A stretch of 64,000 bases of DNA from Fulvivirga sediminis (GCF_016757215.1 NZ_JAESIY010000004.1:186001-250000), one strand, 5' to 3'; positions 25,323 through 34,861 are shown, counted from the stretch's first letter. Notes: a model not told the origin generated them from the sequence alone. A program made the numbers and translations.

Positions 25323-27705
25323 ATTTTAAGATCACTATACTTATTCCAGCTCCACCACGCTCTACGTGTTCATCTTGAATGCTTTCGATTATATTAGAGC
25401 CCTTCAAGTGATTCCTGATCAAATCTTTTAATATGCCGTTGCCTTTGCCATGGAGGATTTTCACTTCTGAGCTATTGGCTATCATGGCATCATCTATAAA
25501 CTTATCTACCATACCCAACACTTCTTCTCCCCTCTTACCTCTTACATCAAGAGTGCCGGTAAAGTCTGCTACTTTTTGATTGAGATTCATACCTGAACCT
25601 GGCTTACCATAGCTACGGGTAATTTCACGAGCTTTGGTTTTAGAAATTTTCTCCAATCGCTTCTTTTTCACTACCGTCTTAAGGTCACCTACCTTCACCT
25701 CTACGTCCTTGCCCCTTACATCAATCACCTCGCCAGTTACTTGATTATCTATAAACCTTACAGTATCTCCTACTCCTATTTCGCCTGGCACCACCTCTAT
25801 TTTGGGTTTAGACACCGTTGGCTTTACATCTACCTGCTCCTTTAAGTTAGCCAGGCGATTTCTCATTTTAATGGTTTCTTTCTTCTCTGCCTTGTTCTCC
25901 TTAATATGACGAATAGTCTTTTCTATCTCCTTATTAGTAGTAGCTAGTAATGAAGCCGCATCTCTTTTAGCCTTATTGATGATATCTCTCTTATTATCTT
26001 CCAGCTCTTGATAAAGCTTATCGTATTTCCTCTTTAAGCTTTTCACTTCTTTATCTAAATCAAAAGCTTCCTGCTCCCTTCTTTGTATCTCTTGAGTTTG
26101 CTTTTCCAGCTTCAAAATAAGATCATCCACATCCACCCCTTTTCTGCCGATCACCTCTCGTGCATACTTAGTAACCGTATTGGCTAAGCCAATTTTTCGG
26201 GCTATTTCAAGAGAAAAAGAACTACCAGGCTTACCTATTTCTAGTTGATACAAAGGCTCAAGGTTTTCTAAATCATATTTCATAGCACCATTCACCACTG
26301 TCTCCTTATTTTCGGCATAGTGCTTAATGTTACTATAGTGAGTGGTAATTACGCCCTTGGCCCTTTTACCTACCAGTTCATCAAGTATACCCTCAGCAAT
26401 AGCTCCTCCATAATGAGGATCAGTACCAGTTCCAAATTCATCTATTAAGCAAAGTGAAGTATCGTCAGCATGCTGAAGAAAGTACTTCATATTGGAAAGG
26501 TGGGAACTGTAAGTACTCAGGTCATTCTCAATAGACTGTTCATCACCTATATCAATAAATATATCCTGATAAATTCCCGCTTTGGAATCTTCTCGCACAG
26601 GCACCAAAAGACCACACTGCAACATATACTGCGTAAGCGCCACCGTTTTAAGACAGACGGATTTACCTCCGGCATTAGGCCCACTAATAACAATAAAATG
26701 CTGATCTTCACTAATAACAATACTTAAAGGCTCTACCTTTCTGCCACTAGCCTGATAGGCCATGAGCAAAATAGGATGCCGTGCCTCTCTCCAATCAAAA
26801 AATGGCTTGTTAATAATTTCAGGACGTACTGCCTGCATATCATAAGCCAATTTAGCCTTTGCCCTAATAAAATCTATTAATGATAGATAGTGATACCCTC
26901 GTTTAATATTTTGAAGATCAACCCTCAGCCTATCTGTAAGCCGAGTGAGTACCTTTATCACTTCTCTTTTCTCTGCATTTTCAAGCTCTCGGATCTCATT
27001 ATTACCTTCCAACACTTCTGAGGGCTCCAGATACACAGTTTGGCCAGTAGCGGATTCATCATGTACAAAACCCTTTATTCTGCGCTTATACTCCGCTGTA
27101 ATAGGTATAACCATTCGGCCATCTCTTACAGTGAGTGAAGCCCCTTCCGGCACATAACCATCCTTTACTGCATTCTTATATATAGAATCAAGGGCCCTTC
27201 TTACCTGAGCATGTTTACCTTTCAAACTTCTTCTCACCTCAGCAAGGCCTTCACTAGCTGAATCTTTCACAAATCCACCATCATCAATCTTTTGACTAAT
27301 GGCATCTATAATAGACTCATCAAATTTCACCAGCCCATTCATAGATGATAAATACGGGTACGATTCCTCTCTTTTTCTGAAGAATCTAATACACGCCACA
27401 ATGGTCTTAAGAGAATTATTCACTCTTAAAAACTCATCTTCGGTTAAAAATGTACCCTCGGCTCTTATTCCCTTTAACGATGAAGATACATCATAAAAAT
27501 AATTGGTAGGAAAAGGCTCATCAGATGTCAAAATACTTAGAAACTCTGACGTCTGAAATAATAATTTCTCCACCTGATCTATCTCAGTAGAATACCCAAT
27601 TTTATTTACTATTGAAATTCCTAAATCAGAAAGGCATCTCTCTTTTAAGAAATCTCTTATTTTATCAAATCCTATTTTTTGCTCTATTTCCTTAGGATAT
27701 AGCAT
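25321..27705 (-). CDS. mutS2: Endonuclease MutS2
   Basis: MutS2 suppresses homologous recombination and, in some bacteria, splits collided ribosomes. This 794-residue protein has MutS domains III and V without the mismatch-recognition domain I. The ATPase has Walker A ISGPNAGGKS near residue 340, Walker B-like CLIDEFGTGTDP near 420, then a long coiled coil (about 515-620), a KOW-like beta segment and a C-terminal Smr nuclease domain (TLDVRGKRGEE, ILHGKGNGIL). The Smr domain makes it a full-length member. It follows a DUF4296 lipoprotein gene by 2 bases. Confidence 0.96.
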   Translation of the reverse strand: MLYPKEIEQKIGFDKIRDFLKERCLSDLGISIVNKIGYSTEIDQVEKLLFQTSEFLSILTSDEPFPTNYFYDVSSSLKGIRAEGTFLTEDEFLRVNNSLKTIVACIRFFRKREESYPYLSSMNGLVKFDESIIDAISQKIDDGGFVKDSASEGLAEVRRSLKGKHAQVRRALDSIYKNAVKDGYVPEGASLTVRDGRMVIPITAEYKRRIKGFVHDESATGQTVYLEPSEVLEGNNEIRELENAEKREVIKVLTRLTDRLRVDLQNIKRGYHYLSLIDFIRAKAKLAYDMQAVRPEIINKPFFDWREARHPILLMAYQASGRKVEPLSIVISEDQHFIVISGPNAGGKSVCLKTVALTQYMLQCGLLVPVREDSKAGIYQDIFIDIGDEQSIENDLSTYSSHLSNMKYFLQHADDTSLCLIDEFGTGTDPHYGGAIAEGILDELVGKRAKGVITTHYSNIKHYAENKETVVNGAMKYDLENLEPLYQLEIGKPGSSFSLEIARKIGLANTVTKYAREVIGRKGVDVDDLILKLEKQTQEIQRREQEAFDLDKEVKSLKRKYDKLYQELEDNKRDIINKAKRDAASLLATTNKEIEKTIRHIKENKAEKKETIKMRNRLANLKEQVDVKPTVSKPKIEVVPGEIGVGDTVRFIDNQVTGEVIDVRGKDVEVKVGDLKTVVKKKRLEKISKTKAREITRSYGKPGSGMNLNQKVADFTGTLDVRGKRGEEVLGMVDKFIDDAMIANSSEVKILHGKGNGILKDLIRNHLKGSNIIESIQDEHVERGGAGISIVILK

Positions 27706-27707
27706 CT

Positions 27708-28127
27708 TTACTCCTTGTTTTTATCTTTTTCTTCATCCTTTTCAACGGCTTCACCTTCTTTCTCTTTAGGCTTATCCCCCTCTTCTTTCTTCTGCTTGAG
27801 TCGTTCCTGCTTAAGGTTAAGACTATCCAGCACAGACTCATACACCATCTCTAGCTGTATAGGATGATCATAGTAATATGTTAAGCTTTCTCGGTATACA
27901 CTATCCGACACCTTATGTTTGTCATAAAGCGCTTTTTCATAAGCATTAAAAATGGCGAGAGAAGAGTCTCTGGTAATTCTCAGGTTATTCACCTTACCCT
28001 CAGCAAGATACATATCTAACATAATTGATATCATCTCATCTTTATGAAGAATTCCCTCCGGCACATCATCACTAGATGAACAACCCACCAAAAAAAGATA
28101 ACATATAATAAAAATTTTCGTTTTCAT
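27708..28127 (-). CDS. DUF4296 lipoprotein
   Basis: This 139-residue protein has a lipoprotein signal with lipobox FLVGC at about residue 16, then a helical DUF4296 domain (MISIMLDMYLAEGKVN, FNAYEKALYDKHKVSDSVYRESLTYY). The final ~35 residues are a low-complexity Lys/Glu tail. The family is restricted mainly to Bacteroidota and its role is unknown. Its placement 2 bases before mutS2 suggests co-transcription. The repetitive charged tail may be disordered. Confidence 0.82.
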   Translation of the reverse strand: MKTKIFIICYLFLVGCSSSDDVPEGILHKDEMISIMLDMYLAEGKVNNLRITRDSSLAIFNAYEKALYDKHKVSDSVYRESLTYYYDHPIQLEMVYESVLDSLNLKQERLKQKKEEGDKPKEKEGEAVEKDEEKDKNKE

Positions 28128-28280
28128 GTCAATAGTTTTGATTTTGCGTAGTGTGCAAAAGTGATCTTAACTCCGCAAAAATCCATTAATACAATATTTT
28201 TCCCTGCTAAATAATTCACGCTTTTGCAAATTGCAGATATTAGTGAAATTTGTAACAGTTTTACAGCGAAAATTAGGCCA

Positions 28281-29159
28281 ATGAAACACCTTATAAAAAA
28301 ACTACGAAAGTACGAAATCCAAATTAGAAAGGCTATTAATAGCCAGATGCAAGGTGATTTTCATTCTATATTTAAAGGATCAGGGTTAGAATATGATGAT
28401 GTAAGAACCTATCAGTATGGTGATGACATCAGAACTATTGACTGGAATGTAAGCGCTAAGGGGCATGGTACCTTTGTAAAAACCTTTAAGGAAGAAAAAG
28501 AACAGACTGTCTTTTTCATACTTGATGTGAGCGGGTCTCAGGAAATAGGTAGCCCGGGAAAACAAAAAGTAGATATTAGCAAAGAGCTCTGCGGAGTACT
28601 TTCTCTGGCAGCCATAAAGCAAGCCAGCCAAGTAGGCCTAATCTGCTTTTCTGACCAGAAAGAAAAGTATGTAAGACCTGCTAAAGGTCCCAAACAGGCT
28701 TACGAAATAATCAGTAGCCTAAGCCACCTAAAGCCTACTTCATACCTTACTGATCTGAGCAAAGCTATATTATGGACGCTCAATGCAGTTAAAAAAAGAA
28801 GTGTTGTGATTTTTATCTCAGATTTTATAGATGAAGGTTATCAACATAACCTTAAAGGTTTAGCTAAAAAGCATGATGTAGTGATGATCAGGGTTACAGA
28901 CAAAAGAGAAACCCGACTACCCAAATTGGGTATTGTACCTGTTTTTGAGAAAGAAAGCCGCAAAACTATTTGGGTAAACACCTCTTTTGGTAATTTTAGA
29001 TCCAGAATAAAGCAGAATTACGCTGACAATGAAGAGGAGCTATCTATTTTTGCTAAAAAGCATCAAATTAATTTCATATCTGTAGATACTGAAGAAGATT
29101 ATGTTCCTAAACTTCTTAAATTATTTAGAATAAGAAATAAAACCGTAAAGAGTGTTTAA
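28281..29159 (+). CDS. DUF58 (vWA-like) protein of the MoxR/Bat type
   Basis: This cytoplasmic protein has the DUF58 domain and a von Willebrand A fold. The N-terminal MKHLIKKLRKYEIQIRK and the RTYQYGDDIRTIDWNVSA block are hallmarks, and ILDVSGSQ gives the MIDAS DxSxS metal site. These proteins usually work with a MoxR AAA ATPase as a chaperone-like module. The longest frame starts at TTG 28224; the ATG at 28281 fits the family, giving 292 residues. It overlaps the next gene by 8 bases. No moxR gene is adjacent: mutS2 and DUF4296 lie upstream on the opposite strand. Confidence 0.9.
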   Translation: MKHLIKKLRKYEIQIRKAINSQMQGDFHSIFKGSGLEYDDVRTYQYGDDIRTIDWNVSAKGHGTFVKTFKEEKEQTVFFILDVSGSQEIGSPGKQKVDISKELCGVLSLAAIKQASQVGLICFSDQKEKYVRPAKGPKQAYEIISSLSHLKPTSYLTDLSKAILWTLNAVKKRSVVIFISDFIDEGYQHNLKGLAKKHDVVMIRVTDKRETRLPKLGIVPVFEKESRKTIWVNTSFGNFRSRIKQNYADNEEELSIFAKKHQINFISVDTEEDYVPKLLKLFRIRNKTVKSV

Positions 29160-30060
29160 AGGAATTTTAAGTCTGACATTAGTTTTATTTTTTGTAAGCC
29201 AAGCCACAAAGGCACAAGATATCACCCCAAAAGGGCAATTTCTTGAAGATACCATAAAGATTGGATCTCCCATAGGCTTCTCCCTATCAGTGAAACACCC
29301 CAGATCCATTGACGTGGTTTTTCCTGATTCTTTGTATGATTTTTCTCCTTACGAGATAGATCATAAGCTTTATTTCCCTACCCAGTCTGATAGCTTGGTA
29401 AGCTATGATAGCGCAGTATACTACCTCTCCTCCTTTGAGATAGACAGCATACAAACGCTAAAGCTACCTGTATTTGCTTTGCATAGGAATGACAGCACAC
29501 CGATCTATTCCAATACAGACTCTGTGATACTTCAGCAATTAGTAAAAGAAGTACCCGACTCAGTAGGAGTAGAAGCTCTCCCGCTGAAAGAGAACACTAC
29601 CTATAAGCCTGTAGATTTTGCCTTTAACTATCCCTACCTGTTAATAGGGTTAGGAATATTTATGGTAGTGGCAATAGTTTCATTTATTGCATTTGGAGGA
29701 AAAATAAAGACATACTTCAAAATAAAGAGACTTACAACAGCGTATGAAAATTTCGTAAGTCAATATGATAATATTGTTACTGATCAGTCTGTGTCAGTAA
29801 GCAAGCAAGCAGAAAAGGCACTGGTAACCTGGAAAAGGTACCTAGAGCAATTAGAAAAACAACCCTACACCAAACTAACTACTAAAGAAATTATTAAAAG
29901 ATATCAGCCTAAGGGCATAGAAAGCTCTCTGGCACAGTTAGATATGGCTATTTATAACCCGAAAGCAAGTGCTGAACTTATGCAGGCATATACAAGTCTG
30001 AAAAAATATGCTAACCAAAGATACACAGCTAAAGTAGAGGAGGTGAAAAATGACAAGTAA
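29152..30060 (+). CDS. Single-pass membrane protein of the Bat operon
   Basis: This 302-residue protein has an N-terminal signal peptide (LVLFFVSQATKAQ), a beta-rich periplasmic domain to about residue 155, one transmembrane helix near 162-183 (YLLIGLGIFMVVAIVSF) and a helical cytoplasmic tail. Proteins with this layout are often found between DUF58 and BatA genes in Bacteroidota. No enzymatic motif is visible. It begins at GTG 29152, overlapping the DUF58 gene by 8 bases, and overlaps batA by 11 bases, so the three are tightly coupled. Confidence 0.75.
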   Translation: MFKGILSLTLVLFFVSQATKAQDITPKGQFLEDTIKIGSPIGFSLSVKHPRSIDVVFPDSLYDFSPYEIDHKLYFPTQSDSLVSYDSAVYYLSSFEIDSIQTLKLPVFALHRNDSTPIYSNTDSVILQQLVKEVPDSVGVEALPLKENTTYKPVDFAFNYPYLLIGLGIFMVVAIVSFIAFGGKIKTYFKIKRLTTAYENFVSQYDNIVTDQSVSVSKQAEKALVTWKRYLEQLEKQPYTKLTTKEIIKRYQPKGIESSLAQLDMAIYNPKASAELMQAYTSLKKYANQRYTAKVEEVKNDK

Positions 30061-31102
30061 TGTGAATCTGGAAATGCCATGGTATTCGTTAGAGTGGTTT
30101 TCTTCTACTACTTTTAAAAACTTCACCTGGGAAAACCCTCTGGTTTTATATGCCTTACTCGCTATTCCTATTTTTATCATTCTCAGATGGGTAATAAGGC
30201 ATTACCTCAACCAGAAGCTGCCTGTAGCGCTCACTAAGAGTCAAATAAAGTCAGACCTCACTAACCTGGTCAGGTTTATACCTGATATACTTTTTATAGC
30301 CTTTATCGCTTTAATAATATTAGCTCTGGCCAGGCCTCAGAAGACTAATGAAAAAGTGGAGCAATGGACTGAAGGTATTGACATTATGCTGGTGGTGGAC
30401 ATCTCTCAATCCATGCAAATAGAAGACTTTAAACCCAATAGATTGGAAGCCGCTAAAAATGTGGCGGAGGATTTTATTGATGGTCGCTTTCAGGACAGAA
30501 TAGGTATGGTAATATTTTCTGGAGATGCTTACTCCTTGTCGCCACTTACTACTGACTACGATTTGCTTAAGTCCTACATTGAGGATATCAACTTTGATAT
30601 GATTGAAAACAGAGGTACTGCCATTGGTAGTGCACTGGCCGTAGCCACTAACCGCATGCGTGAGTCTGACTCTAAATCTAAAGTAGTGATACTCCTGAGT
30701 GATGGTGACAATACTGCAGGAAACATAGACCCCCTTACTGCAGCAAAGCTTGCAGCAGCTTATGACATTAAGATATACTCTATTGCTATAGGTAAAGAAG
30801 GGAAAGTGCCTTTCGGCAAAGACTTCTTTGGAAGACCTAGAATGATAGAAAACACCATGGATGAAACCACCTTGCGCGAAATAGCCAAAATAGGCGAAGG
30901 GCAGTTTTACAGAGTATCAGATAATGAAGCTCTACAGCAGGTGTTTGACCTGATAGACAAATATGAAAAAGCCGAAATAAAAGAATCTAGATATAAGGAT
31001 ACCACTGATTTTTACAGAAATTACCTTATATGGGCTATTTGCTTCTTTCTACTTTGGCTTTTACTAAAATCTACTTTTATCTCTAATGTGCTCCAAGATT
31101 AA
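30050..31102 (+). CDS. batA: BatA-type vWA membrane protein
   Basis: This 350-residue inner-membrane protein has two N-terminal helices (about 30-48 and 77-95), then a von Willebrand A domain with the MIDAS sequence VVDISQSMQ near residue 117, PLTTDYDLL and ILLSDGDNTAGN, and a last helix near 325-345. BatA is part of the Bacteroides aerotolerance cluster. In the usual order batB, batC and batD follow; here the operon stops after batA and converges with a 4-base overlap on the LysE gene, so the set is either short or split. The cluster's molecular function is still unclear in the literature. Confidence 0.9.
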   Translation: MTSNVNLEMPWYSLEWFSSTTFKNFTWENPLVLYALLAIPIFIILRWVIRHYLNQKLPVALTKSQIKSDLTNLVRFIPDILFIAFIALIILALARPQKTNEKVEQWTEGIDIMLVVDISQSMQIEDFKPNRLEAAKNVAEDFIDGRFQDRIGMVIFSGDAYSLSPLTTDYDLLKSYIEDINFDMIENRGTAIGSALAVATNRMRESDSKSKVVILLSDGDNTAGNIDPLTAAKLAAAYDIKIYSIAIGKEGKVPFGKDFFGRPRMIENTMDETTLREIAKIGEGQFYRVSDNEALQQVFDLIDKYEKAEIKESRYKDTTDFYRNYLIWAICFFLLWLLLKSTFISNVLQD

Positions 31103-31707
31103 ATACTGAATATAAACATATGTATGCCAAACCCAATCATGGCCAAGCCTACTACCAAATTCAATATTTTAAATAGTTTAGGAGTAAATAAGCGCCTTAA
31201 TTTACCAGCTAAATATGCTTTCAAAATGTCGCTAGAGAGTGCTATAATCATAATGGTAATAAAAAAGCCGAACAACTGAGGACCATGGTAATCATACCTT
31301 ACCGTGGCCAAGCTCATGGCTCCTACCCAAAACAATAGCACAAAAGGGCTTATTCCATTAATTAGAAAACCTTTGAATATAAACCTGAAGGTGCCTTTTA
31401 CTGAAACCGACTTAGCCGACATATTCATCGGTTTTTTAAATTTCAACAAATAATAGACTCCAAAAATGGAGAGTATTATACCACCGGCATATCCTATCCA
31501 AACATTATAACCCGACTTATTTACAAACTGTGATACCCCTAAATAAGCTAACCCGATAAACATGGCATCACTAAAAAAAATACCTATCGCCACTAAAATT
31601 GCCTTGTTAAAACCTTTTTCTAAGCTGGTCTGTATCAGAGTGAAAAACACCGGACCTACCAGTACCATTAGTACAAGGCCAAACAAGGCTCCATTTACAA
31701 TATACAT
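31099..31707 (-). CDS. LysE-family amino-acid exporter
   Basis: This protein (202 residues from the ATG at 31707) is a polytopic membrane protein with about six helices. LysE/RhtB hallmarks are visible: an opening GALFGLVLMVLVGPVFFTLIQ and the NGISPFVLLFWVG repeat-like motif. LysE members export basic amino acids, threonine or homoserine; the substrate is not assignable here. The ATG shares one base with the GH3 gene's TAA stop (TAATG), which suggests translational coupling and a joint function. The longer frame from 31737 begins at TTG within the GH3 gene and was not used. Confidence 0.88.
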   Translation of the reverse strand: MYIVNGALFGLVLMVLVGPVFFTLIQTSLEKGFNKAILVAIGIFFSDAMFIGLAYLGVSQFVNKSGYNVWIGYAGGIILSIFGVYYLLKFKKPMNMSAKSVSVKGTFRFIFKGFLINGISPFVLLFWVGAMSLATVRYDYHGPQLFGFFITIMIIALSSDILKAYLAGKLRRLFTPKLFKILNLVVGLAMIGFGIHMFIFSI

Positions 31708-33257
31708 TACAAATCTGCCTTGATAAACTCTTTCCAATCATCATACTGATGACTTTTAATAACACGAGGGAACTTGTTTTGCCCTCCCACTTTTCCTTTT
31801 GATTCCATCCACCTGTAAAAGGTACTTACCGGAAGTACATCTACAAACACGTCTCTAAGAGCAGCACTTCTTTCCACTTTATAATCATCATTCAACTCTT
31901 TCAAGTATCCATCGAGCTTATCTCTCACCTCATCAGCACTTATTTTCACAGTATCATCAGTGCCTATATACCAGTGATGAGCGAACAAGGTACCATGAGG
32001 AATACCTGCTACCGTAAATTCAGGTATAGTAATGTTCAAATCATCAGCCAGCATTTCAATAGCTTTATTCATATTATCTACAGACATATGCTCACCACAT
32101 AAACTAAGAAAGTGCTTAGTTCTACCTGTAATTACTATTTCTGCTTCCTCTTTAGAAACTATTTTAACTACATCACCAATCATGTATCTCCAAGCTCCCG
32201 CACATGATGAAAGTAATAAAGCATACTCCTTACCCTCTTCTACCTCATCTATCATACAAGTCTGTGCTGTAGGTAATATTTCACCATCCTCATCAAAATT
32301 CTGCTCTTCAAAAGGCACAAACTCATAGAATGAGCCGTTATTAAGCACCATTTTCATGTTACGAGTATCTGGCTTACCCTGAAAAGCAATAAAGCCTTCC
32401 GAAGCAAGATAAGTCTCTATGTAATGAATATCTCTACCTAAGAGCCTTCTAAATCCTTTTCTATAAGGATCAAAAGAAACGCCACCATGCACATAAACCG
32501 ATAGATTAGGCCATATTTCATGAATATTGTTCAGCTGGTTATATTCCAGTATTTTCTCCATGAGTATTTGTATCCACGCCGGCACACCCACAATGATACT
32601 AATATTCCAGTCTTTAGCCTTCTTAGCTATTTCATTGAGCTTTTCATCCCAATCTCGCTTTTGGGCAATACGCTTACCAGGCTTATAAAAATGCTGAAAC
32701 CAAAAAGGCAGTTGGGCTGCCTGAATACCACTCAAATCACCTTCGAAGTAGCTACCTCTATTATTAAGATGTGTGCTACCTCCCAGCATTAAGATGCCTC
32801 CTTGAAAAATTTCAGAAGGAAGATCATACTTAGAAAGAGATAAGATTTGTCTGATACTTGTCTTCTGTATCGCTTTTTTCATATCTCTAGTGATAGGGAT
32901 ATATTTAGAAGAAGCCTCTGATGTGCCCGAACTCAAAGCAAAGTATTTGACATTGCCAGGCCAACATACATCAGAATTTCCATCTTGAGCCATTTTCCAC
33001 CAGTCTTCATACATTTTATTGTAATTATGAATGGGGATCAGCCCTTTAAAAAGTTTAAAAAAGGCCTTTGTATCTAATTCCTTATATGACTCTAATATTC
33101 TATCGAAGTTATAGTGCTTACCAAACTTGGTCTGACTAGCTGTGATTAACAACTTCTTGAGTTCTTGTTTCTGTAAATCGTAAGGATTCGAATATTCCTG
33201 ATCAAGACTCTCTCTGATTCGAATTCCTTTCTTTAATAAAGTACCTAAAATAGGCAT
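31707..33257 (-). CDS. GH3 family acyl-adenylate amide synthetase
   Basis: This 516-residue protein belongs to the GH3 superfamily, first known from plant auxin and jasmonate conjugation, whose members adenylate a carboxylic acid and join it to an amino acid. ATP-binding motif I is FALSSGTSEASSKYIPIT near residue 107; the mid-domain motif YLASEGFIAFQG is near 283; GDVVKIVS and ITGRTKHFLSLCGEH lie near 365-390. Bacterial members are widespread in Bacteroidota but mostly uncharacterised. Downstream, in 1-base overlap, lies a LysE exporter, so the product may be an exported amino-acid conjugate. That is a hypothesis. Confidence 0.9.
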   Translation of the reverse strand: MPILGTLLKKGIRIRESLDQEYSNPYDLQKQELKKLLITASQTKFGKHYNFDRILESYKELDTKAFFKLFKGLIPIHNYNKMYEDWWKMAQDGNSDVCWPGNVKYFALSSGTSEASSKYIPITRDMKKAIQKTSIRQILSLSKYDLPSEIFQGGILMLGGSTHLNNRGSYFEGDLSGIQAAQLPFWFQHFYKPGKRIAQKRDWDEKLNEIAKKAKDWNISIIVGVPAWIQILMEKILEYNQLNNIHEIWPNLSVYVHGGVSFDPYRKGFRRLLGRDIHYIETYLASEGFIAFQGKPDTRNMKMVLNNGSFYEFVPFEEQNFDEDGEILPTAQTCMIDEVEEGKEYALLLSSCAGAWRYMIGDVVKIVSKEEAEIVITGRTKHFLSLCGEHMSVDNMNKAIEMLADDLNITIPEFTVAGIPHGTLFAHHWYIGTDDTVKISADEVRDKLDGYLKELNDDYKVERSAALRDVFVDVLPVSTFYRWMESKGKVGGQNKFPRVIKSHQYDDWKEFIKADL

Positions 33258-33319
33258 AAGCTCTCAGTTAAAATTTCTTACTTTGTCCATATAATTTTTG
33301 TATAGATATTTAAAATTAT

Positions 33320-34000
33320 ATGATGGATATAAAAAACAATATTAAAGAATTTCAAAATTATTTGTCGGACAAATCGTGTAGATTAGTTGCCGTAAGTAAA
33401 ACTAAACCCACAGAATTACTGCAAGAAGCTTATAATGAAGGGGTTAGGATTTTCGGAGAAAATAAGGTTCAAGAGCTCACAGATAAATATGAAGCACTGC
33501 CTAAAGACATAGAATGGCATATGATAGGTCATTTACAGCGCAACAAAGTGAAGTACATCGCTCCTTTTGTGAGCCTCATTCACTCTGTAGACACCTTTAA
33601 GTTGCTAAAAGAAATTAACAAGCAGGGTGCGAAAAGCGAACGAGTAATCTCTTGCCTGTTGCAAATACATATCGCAAAAGAAGAAACCAAATTTGGCCTT
33701 TCTGAAGAAGAGTTATCAGAAATCATCAATTCTGAAGAAACAAAAGCTTTTGAAAACATTAAGATTGTAGGCCTCATGGGAATGGCTACTTTTACTGATA
33801 ATAAAGATCAGATAAGGAAAGAATTCCAATATCTTAAAAATTTGTTTGATAAAACAGCCAGCTTAGCATTACCTGAAAATATAGAGATGCAAGAGCTATC
33901 TATGGGTATGAGTGGGGATTATTCGTTAGCAGTAGAAGAAGGAAGTACTCTTATTAGAGTAGGTAGTGCCATTTTTGGAGCAAGAAATTATGACAAGTAA
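33320..34000 (+). CDS. yggS: YggS-family PLP homeostasis protein
   Basis: This 226-residue protein is a PLP-binding alanine racemase-like TIM barrel that maintains pyridoxal phosphate balance without known catalysis. The PLP-binding lysine is in LVAVSKTKPTELL near residue 27; FGENKVQEL, WHMIGHLQRNKVKYI, GLMGMATF and LSMGMSGDY all match. The start may be ATG 33320 or the ATG three bases later. Its last 11 bases overlap the DUF423 gene. It is divergently arranged from GH3 with 62 bases between them. Confidence 0.94.
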   Translation: MMDIKNNIKEFQNYLSDKSCRLVAVSKTKPTELLQEAYNEGVRIFGENKVQELTDKYEALPKDIEWHMIGHLQRNKVKYIAPFVSLIHSVDTFKLLKEINKQGAKSERVISCLLQIHIAKEETKFGLSEEELSEIINSEETKAFENIKIVGLMGMATFTDNKDQIRKEFQYLKNLFDKTASLALPENIEMQELSMGMSGDYSLAVEEGSTLIRVGSAIFGARNYDK

Positions 34001-34385
34001 AAGTAAGAATATACTGGTTACGGCCTGCGCTCTAGGTGCATTATCTGTAATGATAGGCGCCTTTGGCTCTCACGGCCTCAAGCCTCTATTAATGGAAAAT
34101 GGCCGATTAGATACTTTTGAAATAGGCGTTAAATACCAGTTTTATCATACAATGGCTCTATTAGCTGTTGGTATCATTCATACCAAATGGGATATTAAGC
34201 TATTAAGCTATGCCGCCTACAGCATTTTTATAGGTACTATTATTTTCAGTGGATCCCTATACATCTTGTGCATTACAAATACACCCATATTAGGAGCAAT
34301 CACGCCATTTGGAGGAGTGCTTCTGATATTAGGTTGGATACTCTTTTTATTAGGAATAATGAAAATAAAAAAGGCTGTCTCATAA
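33990..34385 (+). CDS. DUF423 membrane protein
   Basis: This 131-residue polytopic protein has four hydrophobic segments and the family start ACALGALSVMIGAFGSHGLK, plus YQFYHTMALLAVG. DUF423 proteins are small inner-membrane proteins of unknown function. The ATG at 33990 is used; the longer frame would begin well inside yggS. It overlaps the yggS stop by 11 bases and ends in a terminator that covers its stop codon. Confidence 0.9.
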   Translation: MTSKSKNILVTACALGALSVMIGAFGSHGLKPLLMENGRLDTFEIGVKYQFYHTMALLAVGIIHTKWDIKLLSYAAYSIFIGTIIFSGSLYILCITNTPILGAITPFGGVLLILGWILFLLGIMKIKKAVS

Positions 34386-34398
34386 GAAGCAGCCTTTT
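34369..34398 (+). terminator. Terminator after yggS-DUF423
   Basis: AAAAGGCTGT (34369-34378) pairs with GCAGCCTTTT (34389-34398), 9 perfect pairs plus a G-T pair, with a TCTTTAA tail. It overlaps the DUF423 stop codon. Confidence 0.85.
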
Positions 34399-34420
34399 CT
34401 TTAATATTATTTATCAGCTA

Positions 34421-34825
34421 TTAGTTACTCTCTTTAGGAAGTACATTAGCTGTAATAACTAGTCTGTTGTTTTCATTCACTGCATTACTCACAATAGTTA
34501 TTACTTTATTCTGAGCGCCCATTTTTCCTGCACTATTAAATTTGATAGTCATTTTAGATGCCTGGCCTGGTGCTATAGGATCTCTTGGCCAATCTGAAGC
34601 TGTGCAACCGCAAGTAACCTGAACATTGCTTATCACTAAAGGCTCAGTACCTGTATTCTCAAAATTGAAGGTGTATTCCACCTTATCTCCTTGATGAATA
34701 TCTCCAAATTCATGCTTCACTTCCTCAAATGTCATCACTGGGCCATTCTTGGATTCAGTGCCTTCCTGTGCTAAAGCACTGCCTATCACGAAAATACCAA
34801 AAATAAATGCTACAAAGGTTTTCAT
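34421..34825 (-). CDS. DUF1573 exported protein
   Basis: This 134-residue protein has a signal peptide (residues 1-19, ending GSALAQ) and one DUF1573 domain of immunoglobulin-like fold. The family signature is visible: FEEVKHEFGDIHQGDKVEY, then VQVTCGCTASDWPRDPIAPGQ with the characteristic CGC. Members are common exported proteins in Bacteroidota; function is unknown. A TAnnTTTG promoter element is present 29 bases upstream of the start on the minus strand, so it is likely transcribed alone. Confidence 0.9.
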   Translation of the reverse strand: MKTFVAFIFGIFVIGSALAQEGTESKNGPVMTFEEVKHEFGDIHQGDKVEYTFNFENTGTEPLVISNVQVTCGCTASDWPRDPIAPGQASKMTIKFNSAGKMGAQNKVITIVSNAVNENNRLVITANVLPKESN

Positions 34826-34853
34826 ATTAAGATCGTTTTTATTGATTATAATT

Positions 34854-34861
34854 CAAATTTA
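34854..34861 (-). promoter_or_regulatory. Bacteroidota -7 element for the DUF1573 gene
   Basis: On the minus strand the sequence is TAAATTTG, matching TAnnTTTG, 28 bases from the ATG. Confidence 0.45.

Noticed and set aside
33211-33231. tRNA-like T-arm sequence (ATTCGAATTCC)
   Set aside because: It lies inside the GH3 coding region and no cloverleaf can be folded around it.
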